A DNA stretch of 54,382 nt, taken from Mesaphorura yosii (taxonomy: Eukaryota; Arthropoda; Collembola; Poduromorpha; Tullbergiidae). Shown piece by piece: positions 32,413 through 44,300 of this stretch. Made by a program: the position numbers and the translations under genes. A model generated the notes under the pieces. The model saw only the letters and a program-made list of their open reading frames with translations. It searched no databases and had not been told where the DNA came from. The stretch is taken from contig WIXG01000454.1 of assembly GCA_009869945.1 (NCBI GenBank), positions 1-54,382 of the forward strand. Direction: 5' to 3'. Numbering within the stretch: position 1 is the stretch's first letter; each line of letters begins with the position of its first letter.

Positions 32413-33313
32413 TCTATGGGCAGCTTTATGCTACATTTACTGGTCTTATCTACAAGGCAGTGTTCCCCGTGTCACTATGGAGGCAGAGCAAAGCGTTTGA
32501 GGCAGTGCTGAATCAAGAAAGTGAGGTCAGAAGCCCTATGAATCCATTGGCGATCAGACTCTGCCTCTCTAGCCTGTTTTTTCTCCATTTTATTGACGGT
32601 GATTGGGTCCGGATTGATAACAACTTCGGAATAGACTTGGAACAAATATTTGGAAAAGCACTCTAACCTTGCCCGGCGGTTATTCTTCATCGAAGCCGAA
32701 TTTTGCAGCTCCTCCAACCAAATCTTGGCTGCGGAGCCATGAGAACACTCATAGGGAGGTTGGAGAGAGGAGCGGAAGAACAAAGAAGAAGAGACAGGCT
32801 GTGTTAACGACTTAATTTGTATTTCTTCCGTCTCTTTTCAGCGTCAAATCATCTGTGTCTTGTAATTAATTTACCTGTAATCTTCTCCTGTTTGCGTTTG
32901 TAATAAAGCCGTATCACATTTTTCACCTGTCAAAACGCATTTGAGAATTTGGGAATTTCCAGCTGCATGGCAACTAGCCAATCCGTTGACGTTAGCGGCA
33001 CTGCACTGCCCTGTCAACTCCAACTGCTCTCTTTGTCCTCACTCCGCTTGCATGCATCATCCTCGACTCTCGACTTCTCTCGTCTCAGGCGCTGCTGCTG
33101 CAGTGCAGCGAAATTACGAAATCAGCAGCAGAGCAGAGCAGAAAGAAGAGGAAAGAGAGTCTCTTCTTTTCTTTTTTGTGCATTGTCATAATAGGTTCAT
33201 TTCATCCAATCCGATTGACGACTGAATCTATGTTAGTTTAATTTCTAAAATTACTATTACAGTCCACGTGTTTAGTGCCAAGACTAATTTCCAAGTCTGA
33301 AGCAGATAGAAGA
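32413..33313. other. intergenic, upstream of FAF1
   Basis: A 15-bp sequence GGGCAGCTTTATGCT is repeated near 32390 and 32420. A minus frame (32783-32475, 102 codons) has no motif. The part nearest FAF1 (33000-33300) contains CTG/CAG-rich stretches and probably its promoter and 5' UTR. Confidence 0.4.
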
Positions 33314-35060
33314 ATGTCGGAGCAAGATGGAGGAGTGCACGGGGGCGCGAACCGGGACGAGATACTCATCGATTTTCAGGTGAGTGGAATTTAATTACCT
33401 ATACCTTTTATTTCTAGATTTGTTATCATTCAACGCTCTGTAATTTCCAATTTGCAGTCCTGCACCGGAATTGAGGATGTGGACGAGGCGATTCGGTTCC
33501 TGGAGCAGTGTAACTGGAATCTGGTGGTGAGTTTCCCATACGAATATGGATTTACAATAATCTGAATCCTTAATGGAAATTCGTTTTTGACTGACCTCCC
33601 GTAGGAGGCGATCAACAACGCGATCCCCTCCGAATCACAAACGCTCCCAAGCGAGCGCCTGGCCACCGCAGCGAACGACTCCACAGACGACGTGCAGATA
33701 ATCTCAGATAACCACGTCCCAAAGCCAAAAGCAGCTCAGCCGCCAGCCCCACTCGTAAAAGACGACGAGTCCGAGTCGAGCTCAATCGAAGACTTCCCCA
33801 TTCTGGACGACGACTACGCGCTTCCATCCACTCCACCCTCATCGAGCAATAGTAGTCGTCGCTATTTGATTGATGAGCACGTTAAAGATGAGGAGCTCGG
33901 GACGATTCAGTTTACGGAGAATTTCGCCGCACGGTACGGCCCATGCCACCCGATGTTCTACCACGGGACGCTGGACGAGGCGCTGAAGGAGGCGACTGGG
34001 AAGCCTGTGAGGGAGAGGAGACTCCTCGCCGTTTACCTGCACCACGATGGGTCTGTGCTTACGAATGTCTTTTGCCAGCAAGTGCTCTGCTCCGAGTCTG
34101 TCGTTGGGTTCCTCAGCTCGAACTTTGTTGTTTGGGGATGGGACGTGACGAAGGAGGCGGCGAGGGAGATGTGAGTCGAGTACTATTGCTGTATTTTTTA
34201 AACCTATTGAAAATGGAGTCTTAAGTATAATCTCTTTTCCAGGCTCCTCGCCTCAATCAGTCGCAGTTTTGGTGCGTCTGGCGTTGGGACCGTCCGGAGC
34301 CTCGACATTGACCGCTATCCAGTCATCATCGTCATCGGGCGTCGGGGTGGAACAAGCGAGATTTGCTCCGTTATTCATGGTGAGCTGTTATTAACTTCTT
34401 AAACTGAAGTCGTACTAATTGATCAGACCGTTCACTGCTTGCAGCCGGGACAACCGCCACCATTGACTCTCTTGTCTCCTCCCTCCTCCACACGAACGAA
34501 CTCTACAGAGCCCAGCAAGTGATAGAAGCGCACGAGGAAGACGAACGTCTCGCCCGCGAGCAAGTCATCCTCGAGCAGAACGCGGCGTACGAGGCGAGCC
34601 TCGCCGCAGACATTGCGAAGGACGAGGCGAAGAGGGCGGCGCAGACGGAGCTCAAGTCGAGGGAGGTGGCGGCGGCGGAGGCGGCTGCGAGGGAGGAGGA
34701 AGAGCGGGCCCAGCTCAAAGCCCGACTCCCGCCCGAGCCGGTGGAGGGGGTTGTATGTACGCTGCGCGTGCGGGGACCGAAGGGGATGGTTGTGAGGAAG
34801 TTCCGGGGGGAGGATCGGGTTGGAGTTTTATTGGATTATTTGTACTGCGAGGGGTACGGGAGGGAGGAGTACCGGTTCCTCTTTTCTTACCCCAAGAAGG
34901 ATGTGAGTGACTGGTTTATTTGGTTTATTAATTGTTAAGTAATTGACTGATATGAACCCTGCTGCTTCTCTGCCCACAGCTCCTGGAGACTCACGCGGAA
35001 GGCACGGAGCTCGGCGCCGTGTTCAGCGCTCAAGACACGCTCATCGTGGAGAGGAGATAA
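33314..35060 (+). CDS. FAF1: FAS-associated factor 1 (UBA-UAS-UBX), short form
   Basis: Six exons: 33314-33379, 33458-33526, 33605-34170, 34243-34379, 34445-34902 and 34980-35060, all with GT-AG borders and matching phases; 458 aa. The N-terminal UBA (SCTGIEDVDEAIRFLEQ, about 23-55) closely matches animal FAF1, as does the UAS/thioredoxin-like region (FAARYGPCHPMFYHG onward). A long Ala/Glu/Arg coiled coil and a C-terminal UBX (about 375-458) follow. FAF1 binds ubiquitin through UBA and the p97/VCP ATPase through UBX, acting in ER-associated degradation and death signalling. Vertebrate FAF1 is about 650 aa with two ubiquitin-like domains between UBA and UAS. Here only about 60 acidic/Pro-rich residues stand there, so these domains appear absent. 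Confidence 0.92.
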
Positions 35061-35191
35061 CTCACTGATGTTGCTGCTGTAATAAGATATGATGATATTA
35101 ATCGGCAACCTAAATTTAATACCGTACACGTTTCGAAATTCCCCTGTCTGTCTTTTGGTAATCGTACTTCATAAATCCATTCAAGTACTGA

Positions 35192-35197
35192 AATAAA
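35192..35197 (+). promoter_or_regulatory. poly(A) signal of FAF1
   Basis: AATAAA 132 bp after the FAF1 stop, the first canonical signal on this strand. Confidence 0.6.
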
Positions 35198-35864
35198 TGG
35201 CAAAATTACAATTTGCAAAGGCTGTCAGGAGTCTGGCGACTGCGCCTGCCAGTGTGTGCGATTTAACAAAGACGCGGAATGCTGCGTACGTACGGAGAAA
35301 TGTGCCACTGTACATTTTATGGGTTTATGGCCCGTGTACGCTCACTACTCACTTCTGCTGCTCACTGCTCTTTGGTGGTCTGGCAGCCATCTTCTTTTTT
35401 TCGACCCGTTCCACAGCCGTAGCAGTAACAACTTACGCACTGTTTACCTTCTTGTACGGTCGATCCTGTAGCACGTTACTCGAGAGGAGCCTATTCGTGC
35501 TTGTGCACGCAACTCGCTCGCACTGCTACTGCCTGGCTGCTGCTGCTGTATGGAGTGAGGTTCAATAATCTCCACCACACTTGCTGTGCGAGCAGGCAGA
35601 GCCAAGTGGAGAGGGAAGGCGAAGGCGAGCGCAAAATCCATTAAATTCAGATTTAATTCGGGTGCTTACTCGTCGAAGTAGTAGGAAGGCAATTGGCCAA
35701 GTACTCAATTTCATCAGTCATGGATTCTTGACAGTGTAGAAGTAAATTAAGTAAATTTTAATAGAGTACCGAGCCGTGTGCAGTGTGCGAGTTTTTTGTA
35801 GTTGGTTGAGTTAGTTTCGAGCGTGTGGCGGTGCCCAAGCAGGAAGACGCAGGCATCACCCGCC
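35198..35864. other. intergenic, upstream of DOT1L
   Basis: No gene recognised; open frames here lack motifs. CTG/GCT-rich around 35520-35560. Likely carries the DOT1L promoter. Confidence 0.5.
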
Positions 35865-38800
35865 ATGGGTAAAAGCCACTCCAACGCGTCTTCAGCCGGT
35901 TCAGCCAGCCAAGGCCCGACCACCTCCGATCAGCTCCTCAAACTCCACAGCCCCGTCGGCTCCGAGCCACTGATCTGGCCTTTCCCGGGCGATCAACGCC
36001 AGCAGCACTACCACAGCCGGGGTGGGAATCCGAGCGAGGGCGGAGTCGGTGCGGAGATCGCAGACACAATCAAGTGAGTGAGGTTCAAAGTTGGGTCGGT
36101 GTAATTAGTTGGTTAATAGATTTGCTAATTCATCTATTCCATCATTCCCTTTTCTAGGTGGGTCTGCGACGACTTCCCAACACTCAAGCAAGCCCTTGAC
36201 GTGAATGACGTTCTCAAATCGTATGATGTCAAGAGTTACGACTCGATGAAGACATTATGCACAAAGTACAATCAGAGTATCGACGCAATTCTCCAGTTGG
36301 TAGGTTTTACCATCCTTAAATGGCTACAGCCTCTCATAAATTCCATTTTAAAACGCCAATCAATTATGTAAACAGGAGAAGGGCACCTCAACACTCCTCC
36401 ATCGCCTCCAGCAACGCCCCTCCCGCGGTCTCCTCAAGCACATCATCCAAAAAGTGTATAATACAGCAGTCACCGACCCCGAGAAGTTGAATCAGTACGA
36501 ACCTTTCTCCCCAGAAGTGTACGGGGAGACGAGCTACGATCTCGTTTGTAAAATCATCGACCAAGTCGACCTGAACGAGGAGGACGTATTCATTGATCTT
36601 GGGTCCGGCGTTGGCCAGGTCGTCCTCCAGATTGCAGGGCTCACAAAGTGCAAGACCTGCCTCGGGATCGAGAAGGCGGATGTGCCGAGCTCGTACGCGT
36701 TGGTGAGTGGCGAGCAATTTCTTGGATATTTGAAAAGTTTGGTTAGTAAATTCGCCCTTATTTTTCCTCGCAGGCGATGGACGTCAACTTCCGCAAGTGG
36801 ATGAAGTGGTTCGGGAAAAAGTTCTCCGAGTACAAACTCATCAAAGGCGACTTTCTGGACACGGCGAATCGCGAGAAGATCACCGGCTCCACAATCGTGT
36901 TTGTGAATAATTATGCGTTCGGGCCGATCGTTGATCACGAGCTGAAGGAGCGGTTCCAGGACTTGAAGGATGGTAATTCCTTACTATCGATCAATTTCCA
37001 CAGGTGTCTATAGCCGTATCTAATCCAAAACGCAGGCGCCCGTGTCGTGTCCTCCCGTGCATTCTGCCCACTCCAATTCCGGATAACGGAGCGAACCCTC
37101 GGAGACATCGGAGCCATCATCCACATTCAGGAGCTCGAGTCAACGAATGGAAACGTGAGCTGGACCAACAAGCCAGTCAGTTATTATTGCCACACAATCG
37201 ACCGCTCAAAGCTCCAGCGCTACTTTGAGTCAATCAAGAAGAAGCGGAAGCATGACACGAGCTCGAATGAAGGAGGTGCAGATGAGAACACCGGGCCAAC
37301 CACACGCCGAGCCTGGTCCGACTGGTGCTCAAAGTCGAATAAAACTTCAGAGGAAGACGAGGATGAGGAGCCTCTCAAGCGAAGAAGAAAGGGTAACAAG
37401 ACAAAGGCGAGAAACAGACTACGGAGAGCAAAAGGAAAGAAGCGCAAGCCAATCAAGATTATTGGGCTCGACCTCCTCCATCAATCAACCCTAAACTCAA
37501 CAACGAATGCTGACCACTCCCCCGCCAGAGGTACAATCGACCAGAAACTCACGCAGCTGACGACGATCGCTACAACTGGTTTGTTTCACCACGAAGAACT
37601 ACCTCCGAGCTCAGACACGCCGTACGCACTTCAAAAGTTGCTCGAGCTGTACAGGAAACAGATGCTCGGGATCATTCAGGGAATGAAATCTGACGAGTTT
37701 AGACAGCAAGTCCAGGATCAGATCGAGATGGAGAAGGAAAAGCGGGTTTATTTATTGAGCAGGGCGGAGGCTCTGAACAGCTCTATTAAGAAGCTCATTG
37801 AGGACAGCACGGAGCTTTTAAAGCTTAAGTTAGAAGAGTTGAACATCAAGTCGGATGGGGCGACGGCGGATACTTTACTTTCAGAGGCCCGCTCGATAGT
37901 CATCAAACACAAAGAGATTCAGTCCAGGGCAGAGTCGCTCCAGTCGGAGGTTGACGAGCTGGAGAAGAAGAACGCACACCTCGTCGAGCTCCATAAGAAA
38001 GAGATACTCAAGCGTGCTGGGCTTGACGGAGGAAAAATGGAAGAAACAACTGCAAACGAGTACTGCCACAATTTCTTACTGAAGGAGCTCGTCCACACTC
38101 TTGAAGAGAGGAAAAGGCTGCAGAGGGATGCGAGCCGGTTTGGGGTTGAGGTGGAGCGGCTAGAGGAGGTCGTGAAGGAGCAGGAGAAGAAGAAGAAGAG
38201 GACAAGGAGCCAGCATCAGTACCCCGACATCCCGAGACAGGAGAAGATCAATGAGGAGGACCCTGACCTTCTTGCGAAGAAGTTACTCGAGATTGGGCGG
38301 CTTGTGGAGAGGCAGCAGCAGCAGCAGCAGAAGAGGGTGCCGGCTTCTAACGCAATAGTGGGTAGTAAAGTCCCGGCCGGCCCTCCGAGCGGCGGAGGCT
38401 ACCCGACCGCAGCCGCCCCACGCGTCAATTACCTCGAAGACCGGCTCGAGATGCTCATCACAAACTGCTTGAAGGAGGACAACCCCGCAGCAGCATCGGA
38501 CAAGAGGCGCCCAAAGACACCACCGCCGCCGCCGGTTTTGAGCGAGCACAAAAAGGTGCTGCAGCTGAGCCCCGACATTGCGTCTGGGCCGCCAACTACA
38601 ACAAAGAACGCACTCCGGGCTCATTTGGGGAGCAAGACGGCATCGAGTGCGGGCGGGACGGAGAAGGTGAATGAGCCACGGGCCTCAGGGCACGCGCAGA
38701 AGCACCAGCAGCAGGACGCCGGCACAAAGCGAACAATCGGCGACATTGTCAACACGGAAGTGGACCGGTGCCTGAAGCAAGAGCGCCGTGCTTCGGTCCT

Positions 38801-40817
38801 CGTCGCCGGGCCCGGGATGGAAGGACTCGGGGCGGTGCTTCAAATGCAATACGGCCAGCAGCCGCAGACACAAAAAGAGTCGCAGCCACAGCAGCGCCCT
38901 CCCTCCAGCGGTGGCGGTTTCGTCACAGAAGTCGTCCTAGGAGAAAAGGAGCCGAATGTCAACTCGGTCCTCCGCGTCGTCCGAAAGCGGGTGGACGAGT
39001 CACAGGAGTCCCCTCCAGCAACAAAGCGGTCTCTCTCAAGCCCGTGCCCGACGCAGCCCTGCAGCACGGCAGCCATCACGCGGATCCCGACGCCTGGCTC
39101 GCGTGTGCACACGCCACCCGCACCAGTACAGGACGCAAAGGCCACCGTGCAGCAACCCCGATCCCAGTCCCAACCCCCACCCGCAGACTCACCCCACCAG
39201 TGGCAGTCAAAGATCCAGCACAATTTCGACAAACTGTTTTTCCACGCGGCGGAGGCGAGGCGCAAGTCGACCGAGGCGAAGCAGAGGGAAAAGGAAACTG
39301 GTGTTGCGTCGGCAACGCCAGCGAGCAGCAGCGGAGGAGACGGCGAAAGCCCCGATTCAGGGCTCGGGAAGGATTTGCCGTTGCACGATTGTAAGAGGTC
39401 AGAGTTGGCCAGCGGTTTGCCAAGAACCCCGTCCCCATCGCATGCGGACGAGGAGGACGAGCTCGTGTTTGGTGGCGGGTATAAAGAGTGGGTGGATGAT
39501 GACGAGCCGCCGCCAACTCCGAGGCTCGTGAAGCAGGAGAGTACAGGGAGCAGTGCCAGTGGGGGGCAAGAGAAGGAGGAGATTAAAGAGGAGATTCCTG
39601 AAGTGCAGTCAAATCAAAAGCAGACGACGCCGGTAGCAGAACCACCTTCAGCTCCTCCAGCCTCTACAGCAGCAGCTCCCGCCCCTTTAGAGAGAGAACG
39701 CCCTCCCTCAACAGCCTCCTCCACCTGCTCGGAGCACGGCCCGCACCGCCCCAGCTCGACCGCTTCCAGCGCGGCGTCTGAGGCCCAGCACAACACGCCA
39801 CAGCACTTTAAGAAGCGCTGGCATCAGACGCAGCAGATGGAGGCTACTATTAGCAGCACGAGCATTGGTGAGGTTGCTGCTGGAAAGACAGAGACTCCAA
39901 CGAGCACAGCAGCCAGCAGCGGTGGAGGTGCTCCAGAAGATTCACAACTGAGCAAGTTCAGACCGAAGGGGAAGCTGTACATTCAGCAGCAGCAGCAGAA
40001 TGAGGCGGGTGGAGGCACTCCACCACCCCCACAGCAGCAGCAGTCGCACGGCTCCGTTGCAGACTACCAGCCCATAAGCACCGCCAGCATCGATCAGAAA
40101 CATCCGCAGCAGATGCACTACAACTCACAGCCTCAGACTCCGCCGCAGCCTCACGCCAAACCCCAACTAAAGAACATTGTCCTCAACGGAGGCCAACCCG
40201 TGTACAATAAAGCGAATGGGAGCGTGACGACCGCTGGAGTCCAGCAGCATCCACAGCAGTTCGGAAATGGAGTCATAGCCCAGCAGCAGCAGCACTACGG
40301 CCAGCCACACAATTACACGCAGCAGCAGGCGGCGCCTCCGCTCCCGCCTCCGCCGCCACCTCAGCACTACGGTCAGCCGCCGCCTCCTCCACCGCCAAGC
40401 ACAGCTCACGGCTACGGCCATGGCAGCGGCGGAGGGCAGTATTACAATCAAGGAGGGGCGAGGTTCCAGCAGCAGCAGCAGTATGGAGGCTCGAGCGCGA
40501 TGGGGCCGTCGCAGCAGCAGGCGTACCACCACCAGCCTCCTCCACCGAGTGCCTCCATGTCGCAGCAGCAGCAGCACTACGGCTACATGCAGCCGCAAAA
40601 GATGCACCCGGGCTACCACCAGCAGCCGGAGACTGGGCGCTACCCCGCCGCAGCAGCAGCCGCCGTGCCAGTCCACCAACTCCCGCCGAGGGGCTACGCC
40701 TACAACCAGCAGCAGCCACAGCGGTATGGTCATTATAATCGCTATCGAGGAGGAGGAGGGCAGCAGCCGCCTTATGGTGGAGGAGGTTATTATGGAGGTG
40801 GTCAGCAGCGGAGGTAG
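35865..40817 (+). CDS. DOT1L: histone H3-K79 methyltransferase DOT1-like
   Basis: Five exons: 35865-36073, 36158-36299, 36376-36702, 36774-36972 and 37036-40817; all phases agree, 1552 aa. The catalytic DOT1 fold occupies roughly residues 60-370: SAM-binding DLGSGVGQ (191-198), substrate/SAM loop VNNYAFGP (about 270-277), and the closing VSWTNKPVSYYCHTIDR. It methylates lysine 79 of histone H3 on nucleosomes without a SET domain. A Lys/Arg-rich stretch follows (DNA/nucleosome contact), then coiled coils (about 480-660, the region that in human DOT1L binds AF9/AF10-type partners), and then a very long Ser/Pro/Gln-rich tail ending in Gln/Pro/Tyr/Gly repeats. The whole C-terminal three quarters is one exon. 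Convergent with the exchange-factor gene. Confidence 0.95.
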
Positions 40818-41256
40818 TCGAATAGGAGATGGAGTTATCATTAAGTATTTAGTGTGCAAGACAAGTGTTTTTCACTGCCACACGAGAGTCGTCGCGAATG
40901 CGACGCGTCCTCTCATTTTTCGCCGACGATGTGTACAGTTTGTGAATTTGTACAAATTCCTACTACATTTCGTTGTATTCTTGTATCATTGTTTTGTTTT
41001 TCGTTGTGTTTCACTCGACTGTAAAGTACAACAAATATGAATCACGAGGAGGAAACGGATCACTGCCCAGCCCACTTTTTGTAAAATGTTGTCATTAAAG
41101 TGAGTGAGTCTTTTGTTAATACGTCGACGTTCTTCGTGTAATAATTCACGTGTAGTCTAGTGGCGACTAATCGCCTTGTATAAAACAAGGAATTGGGGTT
41201 CTAGCAGTAGTAAATTATTATTAACGTGCATTTGTTGATGAAATATTGTTGACTAA

Positions 41257-41262
41257 AATAAA
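41257..41262 (+). promoter_or_regulatory. poly(A) signal of DOT1L
   Basis: AATAAA 440 bp after the DOT1L stop. It lies 41 bp from the opposite-strand signal at 41304-41309, so transcript ends from the two genes probably overlap. Confidence 0.6.
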
Positions 41263-41303
41263 ACAGCACGAGAGATAAAAACCACGTTCGAAAGAGTACC
41301 AAA

Positions 41304-41309
41304 TTTATT
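41304..41309 (-). promoter_or_regulatory. poly(A) signal of the PDZ-GEF gene
   Basis: AATAAA on the minus strand, 48 bp after the stop at 41357. Confidence 0.6.
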
Positions 41310-41356
41310 AACAAAGTAGACAAATTCCCACTGAGATTCCTGTACAAAAGAAGTGG

Positions 41357-44300
41357 TCATTTCCCATTCCCGCCGCCCCTCGCCATCGTCCCCGGAAGCA
41401 CACTCGAAGACTCCTGGCTGAGGAGCATCGACCCGGGCGGAGGGGGCAAGCTCGCCGTCGTGCTGCAGCTCGAGTCGGACCCCGTCCGCTGGTGCGGCTG
41501 CTTTCTAGAAGCGGGAGGCTCTTTGATTGTGCACTTTTCACTAAGACTCATGAGTTTCTGGTAATTCTCGACAGAGCCCCGCACTTGAATCCCAGAGCCA
41601 CCGAGGGAGCTGGCTGTGGAGGGAGTTGGGCTGGGCGCTTTCTTGATCGTTGCCGTGTTGTTAACAGCAGCAGGCCTCCCTCCCTCACAGCCATAACTCA
41701 TCTCGTACAGCCGCTCCTCGTCCCCAACAACTTCCAACCTCCCCAAATAAGTTTTAATTCTCCGAATCATGTTCATCTCCTCGTACATCCGCTTCGCGTT
41801 CACTCCAACTCCTCCCCTTCCCTTCCCCTTTGTCGTAGTAACAGCCTCGAGCTGGTTCATACTCGCCAGGTTCGGCATCTGACTCGTGTCGAAGGGAAGG
41901 TTGCTCATTTCGAGTATTGAACGGACTTCTTTAGCGAGCATCCGCATCTTTTCGAAATTCACCAATTCTTGGAGGTTGGAGGAGTTTCCGAGGTGGATGA
42001 AGGTCAGATCTTTGCGGATGACTGGGTAGAAGGGGATTAATGGAGAGGTTGAGGGGGCGTTTAAAAGAGTCCTGTACTTGCCCATATTGCGTGTTGGATC
42101 CATGAGCAACTGCATTTCCTGGTAGGCACGTGCGTACTTTCTTCCTAGTCTCTCCCACGTGCTCTTTAATCTGGAAACTGCTCCATGGCCAAGACCGGAT
42201 ACGATAGCAAACATGCTGTTGTAGTTCCGGCACTCTTTGCACTGCATTGCTATTTTGATGAACCTCTTGATTATAGCTGACCTCCTCTGCATTGAAGGCT
42301 CACGAGTGATTTCGGTCACGACCCAGAACGTTTCTTTATTAACCAGTTGCGCGAACCGGTCCAGATTCGTAGTTGGGCCAATCTCAAATAGGTCGTTTAT
42401 GAACTCTGTGCTGTCGATCCTCCTGAAAATCGTGTAGTCTTCGAGTGTGAGTTGGAGGGCGAGTTCGAGGGGGTTCAATTGCAAGAAATTAACTTCAGAT
42501 TCGGATTGGAGTGATGGAATCGACTCATCCGGGAGGAGCGACAACGTATTCGAGCTGGGGCGAAGATAATACCTGGCGCCGAGGGGGATCCTCTCCGCCA
42601 GAGAGTCGAGTGTGTCTGGGAGACGGCCCTGCTTTAAGATTCCATTGATGGCAGAGACCTGATAAAGGCTGTAGTCTCGGGAGTTTGACTGCTGCAGGTC
42701 GGGGAACTCGGAGAGGGCGAGCATGACGACTTCACGTGCGGTGGTTTCTTTGTTCACTAAAAAGTACTTGTACGATTGGTCTGGGCGGTAGATTTTGAGC
42801 ACGTTCTCGGGAAAGTCGATGCGGCCAGGGCTCTGAGAGCTCGATTCGGGTGTGACGCGTGGGGAGACTCCATCCGAAGCAGGCCTCCCCATTAAGTTAA
42901 CCCTCCACCAGTTTTTAATGTCGTGGAACCTCCTGCGGTGTTCTTTTTTACTCGACGCTCCTCCAGCTGAGGAGTGAATCACGTGCACTTGACTCTGCAA
43001 TTTAGGAATCAAAGGAGCCTTGCTGTGGATGCACTCGTGGTGGCCGAGAAAATTGCACTTGACTTGGAGGACGAGGTGGGTTGAAGATCTGAGCATCTCC
43101 ACCGCTCTAGCAAGAGTGGAACACTGCTGTCCATTAATAGAGATTAACTCGTCTCCAACTCGGAGTCCCTGCACGGACTCCGCCACCTGACTCACGTACA
43201 CTCCATACCCGTTCTCGCTCCCGCCCATCACCTGGAACTGGAGTGGCTCTTCTCTGTCGGAGCGGGTGAGTGTTATCGATCGTGGACGGGATTTTGCTGA
43301 GCAGGCGATTTGTAGGAGCCTCAGTTGTCCATTCATTCCCTCTTCGTCCAATAAACATTGGAATCCAGTAAGAAACCTCATTAAATCCCGACTACCTTCA
43401 AAGTCCACAAAGTGGTTGTTGACCCATAGTAAAACTACTCGAGTGACCCTGTCTTTGATGCTCTCATCCCCTTCTTTGAACCACTCTAGTAATTTCTCAG
43501 CTAGCAGTTCTCCTCCAGTGAAGATCCTGTACGTGAGGAGAAAGTCTTCAATATACGTAGGGTCACTCGCCGAGTTCTCTTGGTGGATGAGTTGGCTCAT
43601 TAATTCAAGTGCTGTGCCTCTTATGATTATTCTGCTCGTATTTCCATCAACCTGCTTCAATTCAGTTATGAGAACTGGTGTGTTGTTGACGGTGTGCGTG
43701 ATTTGGCACTCTTGCCCTTGGCGGAGGATCCTAAAGTAGTCTTCTTGCGTGACGCAGATGAATTGGCAGTCATCGACACGGGTTCGCATCTCCCCATCGA
43801 ACCACTGCGTGTCGAGTGTTGGGGGAAGGCCGAATGAGTCGCCAGGACTCAGTACTTGAATTTGGTCACCACGCTCAATCTGCACGGAGCCGTGGACGAC
43901 GACGGACCAGGAGTCGAGTTCTTCTCCGTGGTTCAACACGACTGTGCCCGCCCTGTCGACGACTGCGAAGACCATCACGGAGCAGAGCGCCCTCCTCGTC
44001 GTGGTTGTCAAATCATTGAAAGCGGAGAGATGCTGAGTGAACTCGAGCAGGATTTGAATGTCTTCTGGAGTGCGTTCGAGTGGATCCCTCTCTAGGCAGT
44101 CGCGAACGGCGTCCCTGAGCACTATGCTCGTAGTATCATCGAATTCCCCATCCGCGTCCAGATCCTCATCGTCACTGTCAACTGTAGATTCGACCAGCCC
44201 ATCCAAATCCATCAAGTCCGAGCCAGAGTACCCAGCAGAGCTCGACTCCTCCGAACTCGTCGTCGAATAAATCGATCCCCTGTCAATCTCACTCGGAATG

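Noticed and set aside
35197..35568. Plus-strand frame with hydrophobic Thr/Ser/Leu-rich sequence upstream of DOT1L
   Set aside because: No motif or exon partners; overlapping frames are equally open, so treated as chance.
38768..39531. Long frames of about 190-208 codons in other phases inside DOT1L
   Set aside because: Shadows of the GC-rich, repeat-rich DOT1L exon; the DOT1L frame is continuous and recognisable.
41151..41212. tRNA-like sequence with A-box TAGTCTAGTGG, a CCTTG/CAAGG stem and GGTTCTAGCAG
   Set aside because: The seven-base loop lacks T at position 33, the acceptor ends do not pair and the B box is poor; at best a decayed tRNA or SINE relic in the DOT1L 3' UTR.
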